From positions 1 through 48,929 of the forward strand of contig CAYPJU010000047.1 of assembly GCA_964411125.1 (NCBI GenBank): DNA of 48,929 bases, written 5' to 3'. Below the pieces are notes generated by a model, which was given only the letters and a program-made list of their open reading frames with translations, was not told the origin of the DNA and ran no database searches. Source of the stretch: JBFIHF01 sp964411125 (GTDB lineage Bacteria > Myxococcota_A > Bradymonadia > Bradymonadales > Bradymonadaceae). A program made the translations under genes and the position numbers. Position 1 is the first letter of the stretch. Every line of letters begins with the position of its first letter. Of the stretch, positions 1-9,214 are shown in pieces.

Positions 1-2
1 TG

Positions 3-776
3 GACTCCCCCGACGCGTTGGAGGTGATCCCCCTGTCCCAGTTCTGGGACACCATCTCGGGGGCGGAACCACGACCAATGTGGGCCTACGCGAGCCCACT
101 TCCGGAGAAGCCATCCGACGACAAGTTGCCGCCGGAACCCACAGACCAATGGAACCACGAGGTCTGGTCTCAACTGGACACGGTCTGCCCGTTCGCGGGC
201 TTGCGCGGAGACCTCAGCGATTTCCCGTTCATCACGGGATCGGCGGCGAACAGCAAGGGTCGCTTCTATCGAAAGTGGCGATTGTTCGTCTACCACGCTA
301 GCTACACCGACTGGCACGCGCATCCGATCGACGCCCACCTGATGTGCCAGTTCAGGGGTGGAAAACACGTGGTCATGCTGGAACCCAACGAAGGCTTCCA
401 GAAGATCTGGCCGATGATGCAACGAGCGCGTCACGGCTACCTGGCGTCCCGGGAGAAGGACCCGGAGTATTTCGAGATCGAGCCCTACTATGTGCACGTC
501 GAGGAGGGGGACGCGATGTACATCCCGATCTACTGGTGGCACGCCGTGGCGGCACCCCCCCGCGACTTCGGGATTACGGGAGCGTTCACGTGGCCGAGCC
601 CTCGATTCGTGTCCGGTGACTGGCACTTCGCTTTCACTCGTCTCATCTGGGACGAGATCCCCGCTCCCACGAAGGTTCTGCTCTCGGGGTTCCGCGCCTG
701 GAGCCGCGGGTACCGTACGTGGTGTAGCCTGACGTCGAAGGACGATTCATGGGATTGGCGCACCCACGGGGGGTGA
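3..776 (+). CDS. Cupin-like/JmjC-type hydroxylase-fold protein, 5'-truncated by window edge
   Basis: The frame is open to the window edge, so the gene probably begins upstream; the first in-window start-like codon is a TTG at 18. The visible ~257 residues have the layout of cupin_8/JmjC-like Fe(II)/2-oxoglutarate oxygenases: a first metal-site region WHAHPIDAH followed by GGKHVVMLEP, and a late GDAMYIPIYWWHAV strand that supplies the distal His. The usual first motif is HxD, but here it reads His-Ala-His, so metal binding may use an unusual ligand or the protein may not be a standard oxygenase. No signal peptide can be judged because the N-terminus is missing. A terminator-like hairpin lies just downstream but is oriented for the opposing gene. 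Family assignment is fairly secure; the substrate is unknown. Confidence 0.7.
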   Translation, partial: DSPDALEVIPLSQFWDTISGAEPRPMWAYASPLPEKPSDDKLPPEPTDQWNHEVWSQLDTVCPFAGLRGDLSDFPFITGSAANSKGRFYRKWRLFVYHASYTDWHAHPIDAHLMCQFRGGKHVVMLEPNEGFQKIWPMMQRARHGYLASREKDPEYFEIEPYYVHVEEGDAMYIPIYWWHAVAAPPRDFGITGAFTWPSPRFVSGDWHFAFTRLIWDEIPAPTKVLLSGFRAWSRGYRTWCSLTSKDDSWDWRTHGG

Positions 777-793
777 GCGCCGCCAGTCGAGGA

Positions 794-825
794 CGAAAAA
801 AGGCGGGCCGCTCGGCCCGCCTTCG
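794..825 (-). terminator. Intrinsic terminator of the cytochrome operon
   Basis: An 8-bp GC stem (GGCGGGCC at 802-809 with GGCCCGCC at 814-821, loop GCTC) is followed on the minus strand by TTTTTT. It begins right after the stop codon of the MauG-like gene. On the plus strand only TTCGT follows, so it mainly serves the minus-strand operon, though it may also stop readthrough from the gene ending at 776. Confidence 0.85.
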
Positions 826-2265
826 TCATTCGGTGGGGAAGGGTGTCTCGGGCGGTACGGTGAGATGTTCGGGGACCGGTTCGCCGTCGAGCGACTCTAG
901 GAATGCTACGAGACGGTCGATCTTCTCGTCGGACAGCTCGAGAGGATCGATGTCGTTGTCGCGGATTCCGATGACGGGCACTCCGTCCGGAGGCTCGTTG
1001 TAGAACTCGATCGCCTCCCGCAATGTGCCGATCTGCCCTGCATGCATGTACGGGGGCCGCTTGGCTACGTTGCGCAGCGTCGGGGTCCTGAACGATCCGA
1101 GATCGTTCCGCGGATCGGAACCGAGGGCGCGAAGCAGCGAAGCCTTCTGTCCGGTTTGATCATCGGAGTACTCCCCTGCGGAACTGAAGGGCTGTTCCTT
1201 GGCGAACGGGAGTCCGTCGCGCCGACCGGGATCGTCGTCGGGCGCCCACTCGACGAGGGGCACCCCGAGGTTGTGAAACTCGTTGTTCGAGAACTGAGGA
1301 CCGTCGTGGCACTCGAGGCATCCGACTTTCTCGACGAAGAGCCGAGCCCCTTCGAACGCGTCGTAGCTGATGGCGTCCCAGGATGACGGGTCCTCCGGAT
1401 TCGCACGGACCTGGTCCACGAACTGGTCGAACGGAGCATTCATCGAGACCAACTGCATCTCGTATGCAGCGATCGCCTTGCCGACGTTGGCCATGATCTG
1501 GTTCACGACTTCCCGGTCGTCTTCGGCCATCGACTCCCAGGCGTCGTTCTGCTGAACCTGCCTGTCGCCCACCGGCTCCAGAATCGGCCGACCATCCGCG
1601 GGGAAGGGGTCGATCGTAGAACGTGGAGGGAGCTCCCCGAAGATGTCTTCGTAGGCTCGTTTGACGTCAGTGTTGTCGTAGATGTAGTTCGCGAGTCTCA
1701 GGCGGGACCCATCCATCTCGACGGGGTTCTCGTAAGGATAGACCGCCTGACCCCACAGGGTGTCGACACGACCATCCCAGAAGTACCAATCGTTGAACGC
1801 TACGTTGAGCAGCGACGGGGTGCGGCGTTGGGGCCCGCCGGTCGCACCGGTGATCCCGTTGTCAGGAATGCTGACCTCGTCGGTGAAGGCGGTGTCGGGT
1901 GCATGACAAGACGCGCACGACACGGAGCCATCGCCTGAAATCTCGGGTTCGAAGAAGATGAACTGACCGAGCGCAATGGCCCGCTCGTCCCCCGCCCACT
2001 TGTTGGTGGTATCAGTGGGAGCGTCCACTCCCCCGGATGGGGAGAGCGTCTGAAGCGACTCCCAGAGGGTGGCCGACATCTCCTTGGGACGCTCGGGCCT
2101 GGGCATTTCGGCGTCGGGCTCGGCGCCTTGATCCGCTCCCGCATCGGCGGCCGAATTTCCAGGGCCGCCCGGGCCACACGCCGAAAGTCCGGCGAGAAGA
2201 AAAAGGAACAGCCCGCCGGCAGATGCCAGGCGGGCTGTACGAACGTTTGTCTCTCGGATGAGCAC
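826..2265 (-). CDS. Di-haem cytochrome c peroxidase/MauG-family lipoprotein
   Basis: This 479-residue protein belongs to the bacterial di-haem cytochrome c peroxidase/MauG superfamily, periplasmic enzymes that reduce peroxide or use high-valent haem to oxidise partners. Two haem-attachment motifs are visible: CASCH with its first Cys near residue 117 and CLECH near residue 316. The N-terminus has a hydrophobic stretch ending in the lipobox LSAC, followed by an Ala/Asp/Gly/Pro-rich linker, so it is probably lipid-anchored. The start is a GTG; no in-frame ATG precedes the hydrophobic segment. It lies 34 nt after the other cytochrome gene and is followed by a strong terminator, so the two form an operon. 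Whether it is a peroxidase or a MauG-like oxidase cannot be told from the motifs. Confidence 0.88.
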   Translation of the reverse strand: MLIRETNVRTARLASAGGLFLFLLAGLSACGPGGPGNSAADAGADQGAEPDAEMPRPERPKEMSATLWESLQTLSPSGGVDAPTDTTNKWAGDERAIALGQFIFFEPEISGDGSVSCASCHAPDTAFTDEVSIPDNGITGATGGPQRRTPSLLNVAFNDWYFWDGRVDTLWGQAVYPYENPVEMDGSRLRLANYIYDNTDVKRAYEDIFGELPPRSTIDPFPADGRPILEPVGDRQVQQNDAWESMAEDDREVVNQIMANVGKAIAAYEMQLVSMNAPFDQFVDQVRANPEDPSSWDAISYDAFEGARLFVEKVGCLECHDGPQFSNNEFHNLGVPLVEWAPDDDPGRRDGLPFAKEQPFSSAGEYSDDQTGQKASLLRALGSDPRNDLGSFRTPTLRNVAKRPPYMHAGQIGTLREAIEFYNEPPDGVPVIGIRDNDIDPLELSDEKIDRLVAFLESLDGEPVPEHLTVPPETPFPTE

Positions 2266-2299
2266 GGTAGTTACTCTCTACAGCTGAGTAGACCTCCCG

Positions 2300-3721
2300 T
2301 CAGTTCGCCGGGAGCTTGCAGTCGAAGGACATTCCTTCGGTGTTGTTGTCACACGGTTCCGAGTTCTTCAGGTAGATCGCGATCGACTCTTTGTCGCGGT
2401 CCGTGAGAGGCGCGAACCAGGTGTCCACGTACATCGGCGGACACATCGGCTCGTTGGCCTTGTCGATCCCGTTGACCGAGCGGGTGAGCTCGTCGACGGT
2501 CCAGTCGCCGACACCGAAGGTCATGTGACCCGTGATGTTCTGCGCGTGGATCTCGCCGGGGAGCGTCGGCCCGAAGATCATGCCTGGCCACCAGGACGAC
2601 CACATGAGAGCAGCGCCGGGGTCGGATCCGCAGTTGGCCTGGTCGTGTGCAACCCACGTGTAGTTCTCGAGAATGTTTTCCGGCGTGAGTCCCGCATCGG
2701 GAGCGTACGCTGGCGTGTGGCAGAGACTACAAGCGAACTGCGCGAGATATTTCCCTTCGACGGCACGATCGTAATCGGGATCGCCCTCGGCGAGGGTGAC
2801 TTCGGGCATGAAGTCGTCGGGAACCGGCGCAATACCGTCGATCTTGCCGTCTCCGTCGCGGTCGCTCGGCTCGGCGAGGTCCAGCGGTCGGAACGGCGAA
2901 TCCTCGGGCTGCGGTTCGCGGTTGCTCGGACCTGCGCCCGGGAACGCACCACTGGGGATGGGCGGAAGGGAGTGGAGGTAGGCGATGATGGCGTTCTGGT
3001 CTTCCTCGGTGAAGTGCCGGAAGTTCCAGTACGGCATCAGCGGCCACATCACGCGGGGGCGTTCGGTGACGAACTCGGGACGGACGCCACGCGTGAACGC
3101 GGTGCGAAGGTCCTCGGGGCTCCACTCACCCAGACCGTCGGGGTGCGGGGTGAGGTTCGGGAAGCCGATGTTGCCGAGACCTTCGATCTCGGGAGCTTCG
3201 TCGACGAACGGGAAGTTCCATCCCGCCAGCTCTTTGGTGCAGTCACGGATCGACCACCACGATTCGCACTCGGCGAGGGGCACGAAGTCGGGCGTCGCCG
3301 GGTTGTGGCAGTCGACGCAAGCCGCGACGTGACGGACGAGGTACTGACCTCGGTCGATCAGCGCCTGGTCGCCTTCGTAAGCATCCCACTCGGCGCCACC
3401 CTGGCACTGATCTTTGGGGATGTCCGGGTCGCCTTCGCAAGGGTAGCTGTCGTTCGCGGTCAGGTTGTTGGACCCACCGTTGTTCGACGCTCCGTTGTTG
3501 GACGCACCGTTGTTGGACGCACCGTTGTTCGAGGCGCCGTTGTTGCTGGCCTGGCCGTTGTTGCTATCGCCGTTGTTATTAGAGACGCCGTTGTTCGAGT
3601 TGCCGTTGTTCGACGCACCAGCGTCTCCACCGACTCCCGGATTCTCGATGTTCACCTCGCAGCCCATTGCTGCGAAGACAAGTGCGGCGCTCGCGAGAGC
3701 ACTGAAAAGAGGTTTAGACAT
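2300..3721 (-). CDS. Di-haem cytochrome c lipoprotein with Asn-Gly-Ser repeat linker
   Basis: Start chosen at the ATG ending at 3721 because it gives a compact lipoprotein signal (FAAMGC lipobox) and has GAGG just upstream; the frame extends 13 codons further without these features. After the lipidated Cys comes a linker of about 50 residues rich in Ser-Asn-Asn-Gly units, then two cytochrome c domains: CVDCH (Cys135) and CSLCH (Cys331). The first domain contains NLTPHPDGLGEWSPEDL and a later FTEEDQNAIIAYL helix, typical of cytochrome subunits of periplasmic dehydrogenases. It is the promoter-proximal gene of a two-gene operon with the MauG-like protein and may pass electrons to or from it. 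The linker length would let the haem domains reach out from the membrane. The exact redox partner is unknown. Confidence 0.85.
   Translation of the reverse strand: MSKPLFSALASAALVFAAMGCEVNIENPGVGGDAGASNNGNSNNGVSNNNGDSNNGQASNNGASNNGASNNGASNNGASNNGGSNNLTANDSYPCEGDPDIPKDQCQGGAEWDAYEGDQALIDRGQYLVRHVAACVDCHNPATPDFVPLAECESWWSIRDCTKELAGWNFPFVDEAPEIEGLGNIGFPNLTPHPDGLGEWSPEDLRTAFTRGVRPEFVTERPRVMWPLMPYWNFRHFTEEDQNAIIAYLHSLPPIPSGAFPGAGPSNREPQPEDSPFRPLDLAEPSDRDGDGKIDGIAPVPDDFMPEVTLAEGDPDYDRAVEGKYLAQFACSLCHTPAYAPDAGLTPENILENYTWVAHDQANCGSDPGAALMWSSWWPGMIFGPTLPGEIHAQNITGHMTFGVGDWTVDELTRSVNGIDKANEPMCPPMYVDTWFAPLTDRDKESIAIYLKNSEPCDNNTEGMSFDCKLPAN
3463..3626. repeat. 15-bp-period repeat coding for the Asn-rich linker
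   Basis: Imperfect tandem units of 15 bp (plus-strand consensus CGTTGTTGGACGCAC) encode repeated Asn-Asn-Gly-Ala-Ser units in the cytochrome lipoprotein on the minus strand. Several adjacent units are nearly identical, so copy number may vary by slippage without breaking frame. Confidence 0.85.
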
Positions 3722-4096
3722 TACGTTCCTCACACGAAGGTGCGTCAGATGAGCGGACATCGCTGTTTAGTGGTTTCACTCAGGCGACCGTAACCCCAAT
3801 CAAATTGTGAGTCAACGAAACAGTTGACGTGGCCCGAACACGAGGATGGCCGGGGCGACGAGCCGGAGAGCGTACGGCGAGTTCGGGGAATCGGGCGTTT
3901 CCGATCTCGGCCGAGAAACAAACGGGGAATCGCTGCGACCGGCCGGAGGTTGTGTATCGGGTGCTCCCCGGCGTCGTGGGACGTGGCTCCGCGTCGCGAA
4001 ACGGCGATCTCGAGTCGCGACCGGTGTGACATTGGACAAGATTCGTGTAGTATTTCACCCAACTCTGTAGAGTCCGTGCGCCGATGTGCGAGGAAA
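3722..4096. other. Divergent intergenic region between cytochrome operon and kinase
   Basis: About 375 bp with no convincing gene. It holds a promoter candidate for the cytochrome operon (listed separately). No clear sigma70-type promoter was found for the kinase on the plus strand. The kinase reading frame remains open through most of this stretch but the translated sequence is low-quality and unlike any domain. Confidence 0.6.
3787..3815 (-). promoter_or_regulatory. Candidate sigma70-type promoter of cytochrome operon
   Basis: On the minus strand TTGACT is followed after 17 nt by TACGGT. The -35 box matches the consensus at 5 of 6 positions and the -10 box only weakly. It lies about 65 nt upstream of the ATG at 3721. 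Inferred from pattern only. Confidence 0.35.
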
Positions 4097-6184
4097 GTGG
4101 TGGACCAGAAGTTAAAACCCAAATCTGGCGAAGAGTCGGAGGTGACGGGAAAGGCAGGCCTCAGGCTGCCGAGCCCTACGCCGGCCCACGCTCCTGAGGT
4201 TGCGGAGACTGGACCGATCGAGGATGTGCCGGCGCCCGAGCCCGAGCTCGAGTCCATATCCGAAGAGATCGAAGATCCCGAGATCGATGCCCTACACGCC
4301 CTCGTAGGCACCATCTTCGACGAGCGATACGAAATCCTCGCGGAGCTGGCCCGAGGAGGAATGGGGATCGTTTTCCGGGCTCAGCACCTCACGCTGAATC
4401 GCCCCGTCGTGATCAAGGTCCTCAAGGCAAACCAGATCGGTAGCGGTACGGCCAAAGCCAGGTTCGAACGCGAAGCTCGCCGAGCCTGCCAGCTCGACCA
4501 TCCCAACATCGTCACCGTGCACGACTTCGGATACCACGGGGACCTCGGCTACCTCGTCATGGAGCACGTCGACGGGATGACTCTTTCGGATTATCTGAAA
4601 GAGCGCGGACCGATGAGCTTCTCCCAGTTCGCCCCCGTCGTCGCCGCAATTCTCAGCGGTCTGGCGGAAGCACATCGACAGAACATCATTCACCGGGACA
4701 TCAAATCGTCCAACATCATGCTGACGTTCGAAGGCAAGCGCCTGCGACGCGTCAAAATCCTGGACTTCGGACTCGCGAAGGTCGAGGGAGCGGTTGAGGA
4801 CGACGTCACCAAAAAATCGAACCTCGTCGGGACGATGGGCGCCATGCCCCCCGAACGAATCCTTTGCAAGCCGACCGACTGCCGTGTCGACCTGTACGCG
4901 CTCGGCGTGTGCGCATACCGAATGATCACCGGGCGCCGTCCCTTCGTCGGTGAGGACATGCACGTCCTCTATCAACACGTTCACGAACATCCACCGCCTC
5001 TCAACGAGATGCTTCCTCAGAACCACGACTACCCGATGGTCGTGCTCGAGTGGGTCCATCGCCTCCTCGCCAAGGATCCGAGCGACCGCCCCCGCGACGC
5101 GCAGCAGGCTCGCGAGTGGCTCCTCGAGACCGTGGTCGAACGTTCCGTGTTTCGGATCGACGAGACCGTGGTCGAGTGGCTCGACTCCGGCGGAGTGCCC
5201 GGTATTCGTTCCAGTGGATCGTTCGAGTCTACGAATCCGAGTTGGTCCTTTACTAGCCCGTCTCAGTCGTTCCGATCCGTTTTGCCTGGAGAAGCCGGCG
5301 CGTCCAGCTCGGGACGACCGACCAACAATTCAGCGACGACCGCACCGTCCTGGTCGTCACCGTTCGGAAGCGCGAGCGCGGGAACGCACACGGGATCGTC
5401 GGGGGCCAGCGTCGCCCCACCGACCTCCCGCCTCGGTGTCGGTATCGCCGTCGGGGTCCTCGGACTCGCGATCGTCGCAGGCATCGGCGCGACACAGTTC
5501 CTCGGAAAGGACGCCAACGGGGAAGCCGCGGTGGCCGCAAAGGGAGAAGCCGTCGCACCCGCCCCCACGAAGACTCAAGACATCGAAAAGGTGTTCGACC
5601 GCGTCGAAGCCGACCTCGAGCGGGGAGCCTTTGGCAACGCCGAGAATCTCCTCAACTCCGTGCGCGACAGCATTCGATCCAACACCGACTATCAAGTGCG
5701 AGCGGCCGAGTATCAGACCCGCATCGACATCGACAAACATCTGCGACGCGCCGAGCAAGCCGAGAAGTCGCTCAACATCGAAAGCGCTATCAAGAGCTAT
5801 GACGCTGTCCTCTCGCTCGACGCTGGAAACGAACAGGCCAAGGAAAGACACGAGGCGCTCTCGTCCAAGGTCGTGCTCAAGGTCACCAGCAACGAACCGG
5901 GTCAGGTCTTCGTGGACGGAAAACACGTCGGCGACACGCCCCTGGAAAAGATGATCGGCGCCAACATGTCGAACGTAGAGGTCAGGGCCAAGGGGCTCGA
6001 GCCATGGAGCACATCCCTCATCCCGGATGGCGGAACCCGGCTCGAGCTCAGCGCGGATCTCGAAGAGCCAGAGCGATCGGTCCGCCGTTCCGTCAGCAAT
6101 CGCAAGAGGAAGCCTGACAATACTCGGAAACCCCCGACAGGAAGTGACGGGATCAACGACGAGTCGCTCATGAAGATGGACTGA
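4097..6184 (+). CDS. Transmembrane Ser/Thr protein kinase with C-terminal PEGA domain
   Basis: Start chosen at GTG 4097 (or the adjacent GTG at 4100), which follows AGGA at 4091-4094; the frame extends upstream to 3824, but that part has no recognisable content. Residues ~75-350 are a PknB-type kinase with all hallmarks: glycine-rich loop GGMGIVF, catalytic Lys107 (VIKV), HRDIKSSN with Asp201, and DFG with Asp223, so it should be active. A Ser/Thr-rich juxtamembrane stretch leads to one membrane helix (~445-470). Outside lie a helical, TPR-like region and a PEGA domain (~592-645, QVFVDGKHVGDTPLEKM), which in other proteins is thought to bind the cell surface. This is a cell-envelope sensor kinase design common in Myxococcota. 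A paralogue with a dead kinase domain lies at 41377-43185. Confidence 0.9.
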   Translation: MVDQKLKPKSGEESEVTGKAGLRLPSPTPAHAPEVAETGPIEDVPAPEPELESISEEIEDPEIDALHALVGTIFDERYEILAELARGGMGIVFRAQHLTLNRPVVIKVLKANQIGSGTAKARFEREARRACQLDHPNIVTVHDFGYHGDLGYLVMEHVDGMTLSDYLKERGPMSFSQFAPVVAAILSGLAEAHRQNIIHRDIKSSNIMLTFEGKRLRRVKILDFGLAKVEGAVEDDVTKKSNLVGTMGAMPPERILCKPTDCRVDLYALGVCAYRMITGRRPFVGEDMHVLYQHVHEHPPPLNEMLPQNHDYPMVVLEWVHRLLAKDPSDRPRDAQQAREWLLETVVERSVFRIDETVVEWLDSGGVPGIRSSGSFESTNPSWSFTSPSQSFRSVLPGEAGASSSGRPTNNSATTAPSWSSPFGSASAGTHTGSSGASVAPPTSRLGVGIAVGVLGLAIVAGIGATQFLGKDANGEAAVAAKGEAVAPAPTKTQDIEKVFDRVEADLERGAFGNAENLLNSVRDSIRSNTDYQVRAAEYQTRIDIDKHLRRAEQAEKSLNIESAIKSYDAVLSLDAGNEQAKERHEALSSKVVLKVTSNEPGQVFVDGKHVGDTPLEKMIGANMSNVEVRAKGLEPWSTSLIPDGGTRLELSADLEEPERSVRRSVSNRKRKPDNTRKPPTGSDGINDESLMKMD

Positions 6185-6253
6185 GCACTCCGGGTGGCGA
6201 GTCGGTCCGGCCCGAGCGCTGCTGAAAGTATGGAAGGGTAGCGGACAAGAAAG

Positions 6254-6281
6254 AACCTGCGGAGTTTCCGCAGGTTTTTTT
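6254..6281 (+). terminator. Intrinsic terminator of the PEGA kinase gene
   Basis: Perfect 10-bp stem AACCTGCGGA/TCCGCAGGTT (6254-6263 with 6267-6276), loop GTT, followed by a run of seven T on the plus strand. It lies about 70 nt after the kinase stop codon. Confidence 0.9.
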
Positions 6282-6311
6282 CGTTTCACCTCCGAGGAGG
6301 AGGTAGCGGAC

Positions 6312-6341
6312 AAAAAAGAACCTGCGGAGTTTCCGCAGGTT
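6312..6341 (-). terminator. Intrinsic terminator of the OmpA-family gene
   Basis: The second copy of the same 10-bp stem (6319-6328 with 6332-6341). On the minus strand it is followed, after one C, by TTTTTT (plus-strand A-run 6312-6317), so it terminates the OmpA transcript about 35 nt after its stop. On the plus strand its T-run is interrupted. Confidence 0.85.
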
Positions 6342-6376
6342 TCTTTCGTTCACCCCCCCGAGGAGGAGGGGGAGGG

Positions 6377-7906
<1,530 letters not shown>

Positions 7907-8033
7907 GACATTCTTGATATGTGAAGTGGTTGAACTGTCACGAAGGTAACACGAGGTGGTTTGACGGGGGAAGTTTTTCCACGCGAACTTTGTGCTTTTC
8001 CCTCGCCGTCGTCCTCACGGTGCCCTTCGGGCT

Positions 8034-9137
8034 CTACTCCGCCACGGTGACGCGGTTTCTTCCCGCCCGCTTGGACTGGTAGAGCGCCTGATCCGCCGAG
8101 TTGATGACCCGAATCAAGTCTGCCTCGCCTGCCGAACGAACGTCGGCGACTCCCAGACTCATCGTGATTTTCAGCGGGCCGGCCGAAGTGTCGAACACGG
8201 CACTCTCCACGGCGGAACGGATTCTCTCGGCCACGATCTTGCCCATCGCGCGGTCCGCGTTGCGTTCGGCGAGGATGAACTCTTCGCCGCCGTAGCGGAC
8301 GAACATCGCCTCTTCGCGGGTGACCGACTTCACCAGCTTTCCGATCTCTGCGAGCACTTCGTCACCAACCACGTGTCCGTACTCGTCGTTGATGTTCTTG
8401 AAATGATCGATGTCCATGATGACGACGAGGAAGTTCGTCCCGTGCCGCTTGGCGTAATGCATCTCCGTGGTGACCTGGTCCAGAAAGGTCGCCTTCTTCA
8501 ATGCACCCGTGAGGGCGTCTCGGGTGGCACTCTCGTACATCCGTGCCTGAAAGCGTTCCCCGAGCTCGTCCTGGAAAGTCAGCGTCAAGACAGTCGCCTT
8601 CCCGAGCACGACTCGAGCACCGTCGGTCAGAGTGGCGCTCTCGACCTCGCGGCCGTCGACGTACGTGCCATTGGAGCTGCCCAGGTCTCGAATGTGGACC
8701 TGTCCGTCGATGAGCCGGACCTCGGCGTGCTCTTTTGAGATCGTGCTGTCGCGGAAGACGATGTCTGCGGTCCCTTCGTCGCGACCGATGATCGTTCGCT
8801 CCCGATCGAGTTTGATGAGTCGCCCCATGCTCTCGCCCGCGATGACGAGAAAATAGGCTTCCTCGGCGACGCTGCTTTCGGGCCCAATGATCGAACGAAG
8901 CGCGGAGCGATCGATCTTGGTCGTTCCCCCCTCGCTCGTGTTCGCTTCGACAGCTCGATTGAGTCGCTCCAAGTGGGCAGCGCTCGACGCCTCGCTCGAC
9001 AGCGTCGACACGTGGTCCGCGCCCCTACCGACTGGCGTTGCATTGCCGTGGGGGCGCCCCGCGGGGCGTCGTCGCACCGTCCATGCGAGCAGGCCGGCGG
9101 CCAGGGCAAGTCCGATGATGATTGCGACCCATGTCAT
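8034..9137 (-). CDS. FHA-GGDEF diguanylate cyclase, membrane-anchored
   Basis: Start chosen at the ATG ending at 9137, which opens directly on a membrane helix (MTWVAIIIGLALAAGLLAW); the same frame runs far upstream antisense to the reductase gene, but that part is Arg-rich shadow. Residues ~96-186 form an FHA domain with IIGRD (Arg119), TISKEH (Ser134) and SSNGT (Asn156), which binds phosphothreonine. Residues ~200-367 form a GGDEF domain: MDIDHFKNIND metal/nucleotide site and the active signature GGEEF at 283-287. The inhibitory RxxD site, expected five residues before the signature, reads REEA, so c-di-GMP feedback is probably absent. It may translate kinase phosphorylation into c-di-GMP. 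It starts 77 nt after the last reductase gene on the same strand, so co-transcription is possible. Confidence 0.92.
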   Translation of the reverse strand: MTWVAIIIGLALAAGLLAWTVRRRPAGRPHGNATPVGRGADHVSTLSSEASSAAHLERLNRAVEANTSEGGTTKIDRSALRSIIGPESSVAEEAYFLVIAGESMGRLIKLDRERTIIGRDEGTADIVFRDSTISKEHAEVRLIDGQVHIRDLGSSNGTYVDGREVESATLTDGARVVLGKATVLTLTFQDELGERFQARMYESATRDALTGALKKATFLDQVTTEMHYAKRHGTNFLVVIMDIDHFKNINDEYGHVVGDEVLAEIGKLVKSVTREEAMFVRYGGEEFILAERNADRAMGKIVAERIRSAVESAVFDTSAGPLKITMSLGVADVRSAGEADLIRVINSADQALYQSKRAGRNRVTVAE

Positions 9138-9214
9138 CTGAGAACGACGTGTTGGAAACGTGGATGGGGGAGGATACTGCCTATCTCCCCGGTTCGGCAA
9201 GTAAAGGGGCGCAG

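Larger units (their letters stand above)
6238..6367. repeat. Tandem 65-bp duplication containing the terminator hairpin
   Basis: A unit starting GTAGCGGACAA and carrying the hairpin and a GAGGAGGAG end occurs at 6238-6302 and again from 6303, at an exact 65-bp offset with a few changes. Each copy contains the same 10-bp stem. Confidence 0.85.

Noticed and set aside
2525..3793. 422-codon frame antisense to the cytochrome lipoprotein
   Set aside because: It includes the mirror image of the Asn-repeat and no recognisable domain; the opposite strand has two haem motifs.
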